Assembly: GCA_910585805.1 (NCBI GenBank)
Contig: CAJUFB010000026.1
Span: 22,642 to 51,230, forward strand
Reading direction: 5' to 3'
DNA from: an uncultured Acetatifactor sp.
GTDB lineage: Bacteria; Bacillota; Clostridia; Lachnospirales; Lachnospiraceae
Length of the DNA: 28,589 nucleotides
The position numbers and the translations under genes are program-made. The notes below the pieces were generated by a model. The model was not told where the DNA came from, did not search any database, and saw only the letters and a program-made list of their open reading frames with translations. Below are positions 22,246 through 28,589 of the stretch, in pieces; the stretch's first letter is position 1; each line of letters starts with the position of its first letter.

Positions 22246-23127
22246 TCATACACACCGCAGCGCCTGGCTTAAACCGACGGGAATCCCCCTGGGTCCTCTC
22301 ACTGCAAAAATCCCGTATTCGCTTTTCAGAAGCCCGAAGGGAAACTGTTCCGGCAGATACCTTTTCAGGAGCCGTATTTTCATCATGGAAGTAATCGTCA
22401 GATTTTCATCCTGATAGCGGCAGGGAATATCGGTTTCCGTAACCTTACACTGATACAGAATTGCGGACACCGGCGCCGCCATATAGAGATACACCGTGTC
22501 TCCCGTCCGGATACCGGCGCCCTGTTTCCAGTCAATCACTTCCGCCTGCTGAAAGGCAGCTTCCACATCATAAAACTTTGGGTTGGCGGGGACAAGCCAT
22601 TCCTTGGGCGGCCGGATTTTCTGCTTCTTTTTCCCGGACGCGGTTGTCTCGTAGCTTGCGTCAAGCATGCCGCAGATCTCCCCAAAGGGAACCGTGCCGT
22701 CCAGGAGGATTGTAATCCACTTCTCCTTATTCATATGATATCCCGGAAAATAACCCGCCTGTGTAATCAGCATGTCGTGAAACATCTGATCCCTGGTCTT
22801 CACATTGAGGGCGCAGACTTTTCCCTTCCCGGAAAGTCCCAGTTTCGCCCTGTCCACCTCCATCACAAGACCGTACCACTTCTGATTGTCCTCATGGCGG
22901 AGTACCGCGCTTTCCGGGTCCCCCTTCCAGGGATAATCCGGTTTGGTTTTATAGGCTTTTTGCACATACTGAAGCAGCGCGGTTCTGTAAGAGCCGTCCT
23001 TTAATGCGTCTTTGCCGCTCTCTTTCGAATTTTCGCTGTTTTCCAAGTTTTCGTCATTGTCTGAATGGTTGTTATTGTCTGAATTGTTGTTATTGTCTGA
23101 AATTTTGCTGCTTTTCTGTTCCGACAT
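22246..23127 (-). CDS. MmcQ/YjbR-domain protein fused to an EVE-like (PUA-fold) domain
   Basis: About 293 residues in three parts. First, a low-complexity head (SDNNNNSDNNNHSDNDEN) encoded by an 18-bp repeat. Second, an MmcQ/YjbR domain (about 45-175), with TKPDYPWKGDPESAVLRHED, a WYGLVMEVDR strand, QAGYFPGYHMNKEKWITILL and PFGEICGMLDASYE. Third, a C-terminal domain beginning WLVPANPKFYDVEAAFQQAE, then GIRTGDTVYLYMAAPVSAIL and GIFAVRGPRGIPVGLSQAL, whose order resembles EVE/PUA-like domains that read modified bases. The start at 23127 (MSEQKSS) is preferred; the ATG at 23187 has no spaced ribosome site. It lies downstream of the BrxD-like ATPase gene and probably shares its transcript. Function inferred: nucleic acid binding. 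Confidence 0.78.
   Translation of the reverse strand: MSEQKSSKISDNNNNSDNNNHSDNDENLENSENSKESGKDALKDGSYRTALLQYVQKAYKTKPDYPWKGDPESAVLRHEDNQKWYGLVMEVDRAKLGLSGKGKVCALNVKTRDQMFHDMLITQAGYFPGYHMNKEKWITILLDGTVPFGEICGMLDASYETTASGKKKQKIRPPKEWLVPANPKFYDVEAAFQQAEVIDWKQGAGIRTGDTVYLYMAAPVSAILYQCKVTETDIPCRYQDENLTITSMMKIRLLKRYLPEQFPFGLLKSEYGIFAVRGPRGIPVGLSQALRCV
23051..23104. repeat. 18-bp coding repeat, three copies
   Basis: ATTGTCTGAA recurs at 23056, 23074 and 23092, an exact 18-bp period with near-identical flanks. It encodes the Ser/Asp/Asn-rich hexapeptides near the start of the YjbR-fusion protein. In-frame copy number could vary by slippage without a frameshift. Confidence 0.8.
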
Positions 23128-23222
23128 TTTCCCACATCTCCCCTGTTCTCCCTGTGTACCGAAATTCCTTTCAGCAGACTGTTTCATCCTTCCAACCTGG
23201 AGCCCAAATGCCCAATCTGCCC

Positions 23223-24539
23223 TTAAATCTCAAACTCCCGGAATTCATCCGCCACTTCCTCTCCGGCAAGCCCGCCTTTGGCCATCTCGAAGCTGTTGTC
23301 CCCCAAAATTTCCGCCACGCTCTTTTCCGGATTCTGATGAAGTATGTTCACCAACTCGATAAAATCCCGGATAATCTCCCTGGGGGTGATATGGCTTTCC
23401 GCCCCTACCCGGTTGTATTCCACAGTGAGGAAATACACAAGATCCTCATGGGTCAGAACCGGTTCATATTTATAGAGTCCCGCATGAATGTCCCGCAGCT
23501 TTTCCACCAGGACATACATCTCCTCCTGATTCAGCATCTGCAACCGGATAATGGGCGCTGAAAAATCCCGCACCTCCCCGGTGGCAAAATGCCCCTCCGC
23601 CAGACGGGAGCGCAGGGCTTCGTAGCTGAAGACCCCCTTATATTTGTCCTCAATGCACTGGGGCGTGCCTCCCATGAGAAAGCCGATGTGCCTGGCCTTG
23701 CCCTGGAGCACATCGTTATACATGGTAAGGATTTTTTCATAATTGTTTGCCCGTGTGATTGAGTTCGGTATCTTGAATATATTCACCAGCTCGTCGATAA
23801 TCACAAGCAGCCCCTTATAGCCTGCCCCCGCCAGAAACGCGGCGAAAAGCTTCAGGAAATCATACCAGGTCTCATCGTTCACAATGAAGTTAATCCCCAG
23901 GTCTTCCCTGGCTTCTTTCCGGGAGGGATATTCTCCCCGAAACCACCGCAGCACATTGGATTTCAGGGCAGCGTCGTCCTCCTTGTAGGCCTTCCAGTAA
24001 AGTGCCACCGCCCTGGCAAACTCGAAACCGTTCACCATACCTTCCAGAGAACCGGCCACCTCATAAATCTGCCTTTCCACCTCTGCCTCGAATTCCGCCC
24101 CTTCCAGAGCCGTAGTGGTCTTCACCGTCATCTGGATTCCGGATATCCATTTTTCCAATATCAACGGCAGCGCGCCGCCGTCGGGCTTTGCCTTGGTGGA
24201 AAGGTTCTGAATCAGTTCCTTGTAGGTGGCAAGCCCCTGGCCCCTGGTCCCCGCAAAACGCCGCTCCGGTGAAAGATCCGCGTCCACCACCGCAAAGCCC
24301 CTGGCGGCGGCATGGTTCCGGATGGTCTGCAGCAGGAAACTTTTGCCGCTGCCGTACTTGCCCACAATAAAGCGGAAGGACGCGCCGCCCTCCTCAATCA
24401 TATCGATATCATGCAGTATGGCCGAAATTTCCCGGGCGCGGCCCACCGTGATGTATTCCAGCCCCGCCCTGGGCACCACACCGCCTTTCAGGGCATTGAT
24501 TAAAACATTTGCAATTCTCGCAGGTACCTGTCTGTCCAT
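23223..24539 (-). CDS. BrxD-like ATPase (DUF2791)
   Basis: A 438-residue P-loop ATPase of the DUF2791 family, which includes BrxD of BREX phage-defence systems. The opening VPRAGLEYITVGRAREISAI is typical. Walker A is GKYGSGKS (60-67) and Walker B LLVIIDE (244-250). A sensor-like region follows (IGFLMGGTPQCIEDKYKGVF) and a C-terminal winged-helix portion (SHITPREIIRDFIELVN). Full length, no visible damage. The ATG is preceded by GAGGAAGG. No brxC, pglX, pglZ or helicase gene is in the window, so this is an orphan or part of another system. It has its own promoter and is followed by the YjbR/EVE-like gene. Confidence 0.85.
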   Translation of the reverse strand: MDRQVPARIANVLINALKGGVVPRAGLEYITVGRAREISAILHDIDMIEEGGASFRFIVGKYGSGKSFLLQTIRNHAAARGFAVVDADLSPERRFAGTRGQGLATYKELIQNLSTKAKPDGGALPLILEKWISGIQMTVKTTTALEGAEFEAEVERQIYEVAGSLEGMVNGFEFARAVALYWKAYKEDDAALKSNVLRWFRGEYPSRKEAREDLGINFIVNDETWYDFLKLFAAFLAGAGYKGLLVIIDELVNIFKIPNSITRANNYEKILTMYNDVLQGKARHIGFLMGGTPQCIEDKYKGVFSYEALRSRLAEGHFATGEVRDFSAPIIRLQMLNQEEMYVLVEKLRDIHAGLYKYEPVLTHEDLVYFLTVEYNRVGAESHITPREIIRDFIELVNILHQNPEKSVAEILGDNSFEMAKGGLAGEEVADEFREFEI

Positions 24540-24549
24540 ATGGCCTTCC

Positions 24550-24609
24550 TCACTTCTTAGAACCGAATTCTACCAAAGAGCTGTCCTGCATGTCAGCAGC
24601 CTTTGTCAC
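24550..24609 (-). CDS. Possible 19-residue leader ORF before the BrxD-like gene
   Basis: GTG at 24609 opens TKAADMQDSSLVEFGSKK, then stops at 24550, ten bases before the ATPase start, with the stop running into that gene's ribosome site. AGAAGGAG lies eight bases before the GTG, but the predicted transcription start falls inside it, so the site may be missing from the main transcript. It could be a coupling leader or chance. Confidence 0.25.
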   Translation of the reverse strand: MTKAADMQDSSLVEFGSKK

Positions 24610-24625
24610 ATCAGTCGCTCCTTCT

Positions 24626-24654
24626 ATTATACAGTCAGGCAGAGACACAATCAA
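24626..24654 (-). promoter_or_regulatory. Promoter of the BrxD-like gene
   Basis: On the minus strand TTGATT (24649-24654), 17-bp spacer, TATAAT (24626-24631). The -35 overlaps the stop codon of the upstream XRE regulator gene, so the ATPase can be expressed separately from it. Confidence 0.7.
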
Positions 24655-25091
24655 TACCTGAGTACATGATAAATTACATAAATCCACCCCAATATCCCAT
24701 GCACTATGGCAAGTGCGATGGAGGAGTATGTCTGGTAGGAAACTACCATGGCCAACGCCGCGCCAAATCCGATCCCTTTTTTCATTGAATCCATTTTCCA
24801 GTTCACTTTTTTGATATCCTCCTTCATTTCGGCCAGTTTCACCATTGTTTCTTCCGCCTTTTCCTGGTATTCTTCACCCGGAATCCGTTCTCCCCTGAGC
24901 AGTTCATTGACATTGATTCCAAGAGCCTCGCAAAGCGGCACCATAGACGAAGCTTCCGGCAGTCCCCTGCCGGTTTCCCATTTTGATACTGCTTTGTCGC
25001 TGACGCCAACCAAATCCGCCAGCTGTCGCTGTGTGAGATTCTTTTCTCTGCGGCATATGCCAATAAATTGTCCGATTTTTACCTGATCCAT
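24651..25091 (-). CDS. XRE-family regulator with a membrane tail
   Basis: A 146-residue protein. An HTH_3 (Cro/CI-type) domain spans about 6-62, with LTQRQLADLVGVSDKAVSKW followed by ETGRGLPEASSMVPLCEALG. A charged linker or short coiled coil (EEYQEKAEETMVKLAEMKED) leads to a hydrophobic C-terminus of about 40 residues (GIGFGAALAMVVSYQ; IALAIVHGILGWIYVIYHVL), enough for two membrane segments. Membrane-tethered XRE regulators are common in Clostridia. GGAGGG precedes the ATG. Its leader is copy 2 of the repeat also found before the polymerase. Confidence 0.88.
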   Translation of the reverse strand: MDQVKIGQFIGICRREKNLTQRQLADLVGVSDKAVSKWETGRGLPEASSMVPLCEALGINVNELLRGERIPGEEYQEKAEETMVKLAEMKEDIKKVNWKMDSMKKGIGFGAALAMVVSYQTYSSIALAIVHGILGWIYVIYHVLRY

Positions 25092-25099
25092 CTCGTTTC

Positions 25100-25167
25100 C
25101 CTCCTAATATAGTCGCTGCGCGACGGCACTAAAGGGTAAAGTCGCTTCGACGCACCTGTAATGAGAG
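25100..25167 (-). repeat. Leader repeat, copy 2, uninterrupted
   Basis: On the minus strand 68 bases match the polymerase leader: 31 bases with three differences, then 40 identical (sharing TTA). It includes the hairpin GTCGC-TGC-GCGAC and ends in the ribosome site AGGAGG of the XRE regulator gene. It has a single TTA at 25137-25139 where copy 1 carries a 99-bp insertion. Confidence 0.88.
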
Positions 25168-25442
25168 AAACTTTTATTCCAAAGGACACTCATAAAAGTT
25201 CCTCTCGTGCGCCTTTGCGGCTTTACTGTCCAGCAGAAATTATTTTTCAAAAGCACTGACATTTCTTAGCCGGACTGTTGACGCCAGTATACGGAATCTC
25301 CCTCCGAAATACAACCCACGCTCCGTAGACTTTGCGTAGAATCCCCAAAAAAGCATGCTTCATCCTTTGAAAAACGGTTCTGGATCGAATCGGGAAATAT
25401 CAGGAGAATTATTTCAGATAGGCAGAAGACAACCGGGCAGAC
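25168..25442. other. Gene-free stretch upstream of the XRE leader
   Basis: No gene is supported. A 9-bp perfect hairpin lies at 25169-25200 (AACTTTTAT and ATAAAAGTT), replacing the GGCGC hairpin of copy 1. An AAAGGCGC element just beyond it recurs in both leaders. A possible -35 TTGAAA on the minus strand near 25245-25250 has no good -10, so the promoter is not assigned. Confidence 0.35.
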
Positions 25443-25567
25443 TTATACTGGTCGTGAACCGGATTATACTGCAGACCGCCAGGATTTACAGTGGTGTCCC
25501 CAGGAAAGTACTTGGCTGGCGGTCTGCAGTCGGGTTGCACTGCAAATTTAACCGGTGCGCAGTATAA
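25443..25567. repeat. 125-bp inverted-repeat element
   Basis: The ends are TTATACTG (25443-25450) and CAGTATAA (25560-25567). ACCGG and CCGGT lie just inside. A perfect 15-bp inverted repeat, ACTGCAGACCGCCAG (25468-25482) with its complement at 25516-25530, surrounds a 33-base loop. The whole can fold into one long interrupted hairpin, as MITE-like elements or structured intergenic repeats do. No target duplication is clear. Confidence 0.6.
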
Positions 25568-25766
25568 AATGTCCCTTGACAGGCCGTTTCCGGAGCCGAA
25601 AGCTTAAGAACCGCAATAACTTCTTCGCCATCCATATCCCCGGTTTCCACAAAGCCAAAAGAATGATAAAGCTTCTTCGCAATTTCGTTATCCGGTTCAT
25701 AAGACAGCGTCCATAATCTCCCGCTGCCCGTCTGCTCTTTCAGGCCGAAACAACCCTTTTTGCTTC
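25568..25766 (-). pseudogene. 3' fragment of a GNAT acetyltransferase gene
   Basis: The minus strand encodes GRLWTLSYEPDNEIAKKLYH, then SFGFVETGDMDGEEVIAVLK and LS, the C-terminal part of a GNAT fold (motifs A and B: N..A..LY..FGF). The acetyl-CoA binding motif and the N-terminal two thirds are missing, and upstream the frame breaks near a GGCCGAA/TTCGGCC hairpin. At the other end the frame runs on without the expected stop into the inverted-repeat element, ending at 25486. It is clearly a relic. Confidence 0.7.
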
Positions 25767-25967
25767 GGCCTCAGTTACAAACATCCGTTCTATTATAGCA
25801 AATATCCGTGAATCATACAACACCCAAATGTAATATTTCAAAATCTTCTGCCTGACCGCCGCCCCGCCCCTGCGCCGCTTCAGCGGCAAACTTCGGTGTG
25901 AGAAGCCGCACTTTGTGCAACAGCTGATGATCAGAGGCAGCAGTTCAGGGATGGTCTCAGAAAACCG
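25767..25967. other. Gene-free stretch
   Basis: No gene is supported. It holds a small hairpin GCCGCT-TC-AGCGGC (25874-25887) and a minus-strand TATAAT near 25793-25798 that would read into the GNAT fragment, perhaps its former promoter. Confidence 0.3.
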
Positions 25968-26696
25968 TCACAGTCCCTCCATCCACTCCGCTATCCCATT
26001 GTCCCGAAAAAAGGTTACCTGCTCCTCCTTCCACAGATATCCCCTCCACAGATAAATGTATCCGTCCTTTATCCGCAGGTTCAGGGCATAATGATGTCCG
26101 TACCTTTCCGGAAAATCCAACCACACACTATCCGCTCCCACGAAATCCCCCTCCGCCTTATACCAGGCCATGCAGGCTTCCGCTTCCGCCGGGTCCGTTA
26201 TCTGCTCCAGACTCCTGCACAATTCCAGAAGCGTCCGGTATTCTTCCTCCCGCAAAACCCCTTCCTGGTTTTTCAGTCCCAACTCCTTTCCGTCCAGCCA
26301 GACCGTCACGCTTTCCGGCTCCGCCTTCCACAACGAGGACACAATGAGGCTGCTGTGGAGACGGTAGAGCGCCGGAGCCCCCAGGACAACCGCCAGACCT
26401 GCCGCCAGGAGCCACAGCCTATACTTCACCGGTTTCTTTTTGAAAAACATCACCGCTTCCCCCAGCACAACCAGCAAACCCGCCGCAATCATGGCACGCC
26501 CATACCCCAAAGGCACGTTGAGATTGGTCATCCATGGGTCTGCCATCCCCCAAAGCCATTCGTCGAGTCGGTAATCCATCATTCCCCCTGCCACATAGGC
26601 TATCATCCCCGCAAAGAGCCAGAAAATAACCCAGTCCTTCCTGCCGCTGATCCGCAGCCTTTCCAACCGGAAACCTCTTTTTATCATGCCTTTCAT
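25968..26696 (-). CDS. Membrane protein of unknown function
   Basis: A 242-residue protein with three hydrophobic segments in the first half (WVIFWLFAGMIAYVAGG; AMIAAGLLVVLGEAVMFF; LWLLAAGLAVVLGAPAL) and a soluble C-terminal half (about 115-242) with regular strands and a Trp-rich end (DGYIYLWRGYLWKEE). The soluble part is probably outside the membrane. I recognise no family. The ATG at 26696 follows GGAGG at seven bases. It is the third gene of a sigma factor operon, 13 bp after the preceding gene. Confidence 0.75.
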   Translation of the reverse strand: MKGMIKRGFRLERLRISGRKDWVIFWLFAGMIAYVAGGMMDYRLDEWLWGMADPWMTNLNVPLGYGRAMIAAGLLVVLGEAVMFFKKKPVKYRLWLLAAGLAVVLGAPALYRLHSSLIVSSLWKAEPESVTVWLDGKELGLKNQEGVLREEEYRTLLELCRSLEQITDPAEAEACMAWYKAEGDFVGADSVWLDFPERYGHHYALNLRIKDGYIYLWRGYLWKEEQVTFFRDNGIAEWMEGL

Positions 26697-26709
26697 TCCC
26701 TCGCCTCCT

Positions 26710-27519
26710 CTATCTGTTCCTGGAATTACTCTCAAGTTCATCTTTTACATACCGAACAAATTCTTCCGAAATATGATACACTTTTCCCTGCTCCGTTACC
26801 ACATACTGCTTCTCGTAATGAATCCGGTACAAACCATATCGCATTCCGCCGTCGAAATAGATGCCCAGGGGCAATTCCCCGTTTCTGTCCCGAACCACAT
26901 CACCGGGGGCAAACCCCTGGTAAAAATCCTCCTCCGTAAGTTCCGGAATCCCGTATTTTCCGCTGAACCCGGAGCCGTCCTCTCTGTAAAAGAAGAAATC
27001 CTCAATCTTGCCGAACTTCTCATTTGCCGCTTCCGCCCCGGCATTGAACCCGAATGCCGCCCCGATCACCAGTAAAATCACCATGCACCAGCACCCGGCA
27101 AACTTCAGAAAACGCTGCAGGGTAAACACCCGCTTGTCTCCTGTAAAATAGCCCAGAGAACCATACAGGGCCCCGCCGATAAGCACGGTTGTCAGCGGTT
27201 CCGCCAGCAGGTTCGCCACATAGCTGTAGGGAAAAATCATATTCCAGGTCCATCCCCTCATGTCCGGAGGAATCGGGTTCTGTACAGGAAGCACCGACTG
27301 ATAGATGGCCTCCATTATTTTATAGGGCACCGCAGTAATCAGTTTTGTGGGAAAAAAAGTGTCTCTCACATAAGTGTCACTGTAAAATCCCATAAACAAT
27401 CCCACCAGGGTAAACACTGCGATCCGAAAACTCCCCGCCTTAAATTTGAAAATACGCTCTTTTAATTTCCGGTCATCTCCCTGGTAAGTCACCCCGGGAA
27501 TCCGGATCCTGTCTTTCAT
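26710..27519 (-). CDS. Membrane protein coupled to the ECF sigma gene
   Basis: A 269-residue protein: about 35 cytoplasmic residues, then membrane segments (FRIAVFTLVGLFMGFYS; PLTTVLIGGALYGSLGYF; CWCMVILLVIGAAFGFNAGA), then a soluble domain of about 110 residues (GDVVRDRNGELPLGIYFDGG; VYHISEEFVRYVKDELES). Its ATG at 27519 overlaps the sigma stop (ATGA). By position it could be the anti-sigma partner, but no zinc-binding anti-sigma motif is visible, so this is only a guess. Confidence 0.75.
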   Translation of the reverse strand: MKDRIRIPGVTYQGDDRKLKERIFKFKAGSFRIAVFTLVGLFMGFYSDTYVRDTFFPTKLITAVPYKIMEAIYQSVLPVQNPIPPDMRGWTWNMIFPYSYVANLLAEPLTTVLIGGALYGSLGYFTGDKRVFTLQRFLKFAGCWCMVILLVIGAAFGFNAGAEAANEKFGKIEDFFFYREDGSGFSGKYGIPELTEEDFYQGFAPGDVVRDRNGELPLGIYFDGGMRYGLYRIHYEKQYVVTEQGKVYHISEEFVRYVKDELESNSRNR

Positions 27520-28034
27520 CTCCTCCATTCCGCCTTGTCTCCTTTCCCACTGTCCTCATAGATTTTCCGGAATTTCTGTCTGGCCCGGTAGATGCGGCTC
27601 TTCACCACTTCCGGCGTCAAGTTCATGATCCTGGCCGCCTCCTCGTAGGAAAGTTCCTGGAAATCCCGCAGCAGAAGCACTGTCCTCTCCTGCTCTCCCA
27701 GGCACATGAGACAGTCCCTCACCCGGCGGGCCTCCTCCTTGCGCAGAAACTCTTCCTCCGGCAGGTTGCGGTTCACGTCCGGTTCAGGCTCCCATTCCTG
27801 CTCCTCCAAAAGCTGCGGCTGCTTCTTTCTGGCATAGCTTAAGAACACGTTCCGTGCAATGCGGAGAGCCCAGGTGCGCACACTGGCCTCTCCCCTGAAT
27901 TTATCCAGATGCAGAAACATCCGCAGGAAAACCTCCTGGCTTAAATCCTCCGCCAGGGAGACATCCCTTGTCATGTAAACCAGATAACCATACACAGCAT
28001 CCCTGCTCTGCTCATATGCAGCCGTAAACTTCAT
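27516..28034 (-). CDS. ECF RNA polymerase sigma factor
   Basis: A 172-residue ECF sigma factor of normal length. Region 2 contains SLAEDLSQEVFLRMFLHLDK and FRGEASVRTWALRIARNVFL. Region 4 contains LLLRDFQELSYEEAARIMNL followed by EVVKSRIYRARQKFRKIY. The ATG at 28034 follows AAAGGAT; a TTG six bases earlier is an alternative start. It heads a three-gene operon with two membrane proteins. A strong hairpin (CGGCGGA-TT-TCCGCCG, 28068-28083) lies in the leader, and a TATAAT (28113-28118) without a good -35 may be its promoter, possibly read by an alternative sigma factor. Confidence 0.92.
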   Translation of the reverse strand: MKFTAAYEQSRDAVYGYLVYMTRDVSLAEDLSQEVFLRMFLHLDKFRGEASVRTWALRIARNVFLSYARKKQPQLLEEQEWEPEPDVNRNLPEEEFLRKEEARRVRDCLMCLGEQERTVLLLRDFQELSYEEAARIMNLTPEVVKSRIYRARQKFRKIYEDSGKGDKAEWRR

Positions 28035-28067
28035 CCCCAAACGTATCCTTTCCGCAGTTTCCGGTAA

Positions 28068-28083
28068 CGGCGGATTTCCGCCG
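28068..28083. other. Strong hairpin in the ECF sigma leader
   Basis: CGGCGGA-TT-TCCGCCG, perfect 7-bp GC-rich arms, about 35 bases upstream of the sigma start. There is no T-run. It may affect leader stability or translation. Confidence 0.5.
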
Positions 28084-28166
28084 CGGGCCCGCTCCCAAAC
28101 CTTCCGTTCACCATTATAGACTCCTTTACTCCGAAAAAGTGACGGAATAATTTGATTTTTCCAAAA

Positions 28167-28388
28167 TCAGGACCCACAGGACCTGTAATTCTTCAGCCCG
28201 AACCGGTAAAACCAATAGGAGGGCACCACAAACAGCAGAGAAACCAAAGGGGAAATCATATACCAGATCCCGCTCTCCCGGTCTAGCAGATACAACAGGG
28301 GATAATACTGGACCAGAGCCAGCGGAATGCCAAAGGTCAGCACCTTCAGCGCCGCATCCCCTGTGACGTTTTGTAAAGGACATTTTAA
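28167..28388 (-). pseudogene. 3' fragment of an ABC-2 type permease gene
   Basis: The minus strand encodes DAALKVLTFGIPLALVQYYP, then LLYLLDRESGIWYMISPLVS and FVVPSYWFYRFGLKNYRSCG before a stop at 28167. This is the last two membrane segments and the cytoplasmic tail of an ABC-2 family permease (the PF06182-like type that ends in a G..YKStGS tail). The frame stops upstream at 28389 with no start codon, exactly where the sequence turns AT-rich. The rest of the gene is missing, so this is a stranded 3' end. Confidence 0.72.
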
Positions 28389-28520
28389 TCAAATTCACAG
28401 AAAATTTACATTTGAATGGCTAAGAAACAAACTGCTCAATAAGATTTTTCCTTAAATAAAATTGGCGAAAACGTATAATAAAATGCAAGACTATAACAAG
28501 TAAATATGTTTTTGTTAAAC
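28389..28520. other. AT-rich intergenic stretch at the break
   Basis: About 130 bp, strongly AT-rich, without an ORF. A plus-strand TATAAT is near 28474, with no good -35. The sharp change of composition against the permease fragment marks an insertion or deletion junction. Confidence 0.4.
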
Positions 28521-28552
28521 AAAAAACCGGGAACCTGTTTTTAGATTCCCGG
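28521..28552 (-). terminator. Intrinsic terminator of the gene at the window end
   Basis: On the minus strand CCGGGAA, a 12-base loop and TTCCCGG are followed by TTTTTTGTTT. It lies 10 bp past the TAA of the partial gene. Confidence 0.9.
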
Positions 28553-28562
28553 TCAGTACCAT

Positions 28563-28589
28563 TTATGCTGTCTGTTCCGCTTTCAGTTT
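28563..28589 (-). CDS. Extreme 3' end of a gene leaving the window
   Basis: Reading the minus strand from the window edge gives KLKAEQTA and a TAA at 28563, followed by a strong terminator. The terminator makes a real gene end here very likely, but eight residues do not allow identification. Confidence 0.5.
   Translation of the reverse strand, partial: KLKAEQTA

Noticed and set aside
22246..24539. A complete BREX system
   Set aside because: Only the BrxD-like ATPase is present; no BrxC, PglX, PglZ, BrxA, BrxB or helicase is encoded within the window.
6494..25139. The inverted leader copies as ends of one 18.6-kb mobile element
   Set aside because: The region between them holds ordinary regulators, transporters and sigma factors, with no integrase or transposase, and each copy sits correctly as the leader of a gene. 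Shared leaders explain the data better.
25355..25567. 70-codon plus-strand frame
   Set aside because: It is made largely of the inverted-repeat element and has no ribosome site or domain-like composition.

Overview
The window looks like a piece of chromosome from a low-oxygen gut Firmicute, most likely a Lachnospiraceae-type Clostridium relative. The reasons are strong AGGAGG-type ribosome sites, sigma-A promoters, moderate GC, many small Firmicute regulators, and a Y-family polymerase followed by a YolD-like gene. The assignment is inference from style and gene families, not from a marker gene. There is no rRNA, tRNA, CRISPR array, phage module or complete insertion sequence. Most genes are on the minus strand.

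Layout. 1-3285: a 19-bp tandem repeat, then a zinc alcohol dehydrogenase and aldo/keto reductase operon facing a divergent AraC regulator. 3286-3909: a gene-poor stretch with a decayed minus-strand coding fragment. 3910-6011: a TetR repressor and an MFS exporter, with palindromic operators in the promoters of both. 6056-8825: a Y-family DNA polymerase, a YolD-like partner and a convergent small gene with a LexA-like box. The polymerase leader belongs to a repeat shared with a second gene 18.6 kb away and is split by a 99-bp MITE-like insertion. 8923-11384: an FMN-binding lipoprotein coupled to a chemotaxis receptor. 11562-14251: a sigma factor with a Cys-rich tail plus a DUF2461 protein, divergent from a WYL regulator. 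14260-15310: a PBECR-like nuclease gene lying between predicted structured RNAs, with no protein antitoxin. 15380-16795: a DUF3795 protein and a winged-helix protein. 16811-22099: a heterodimeric ABC exporter, a cytoplasmic sialidase-like BNR protein and a short ORF. 22246-25167: a BrxD-like (DUF2791) ATPase without other BREX genes, paired with a YjbR plus EVE-like fusion protein, and an XRE regulator with a membrane tail. 25443-25766: an inverted-repeat element against a broken GNAT gene. 25968-28034: an ECF sigma factor with two membrane proteins. 28167-28589: the stranded 3' end of an ABC-2 permease, and the end of a gene that runs out of the window.

The most interesting points are: (i) the 68-bp leader repeat present at two genes in opposite orientation, one copy carrying a MITE-like element with a 3-bp target duplication and the other being the empty site; (ii) the orphan BrxD-like ATPase with a YjbR/EVE-like fusion; (iii) the nuclease-like gene with a full-consensus promoter in its 3' end driving a small terminated RNA; (iv) a SOS-type box at the small gene beside the polymerase. 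Functions are inferred from recognised motifs; no database search was run.
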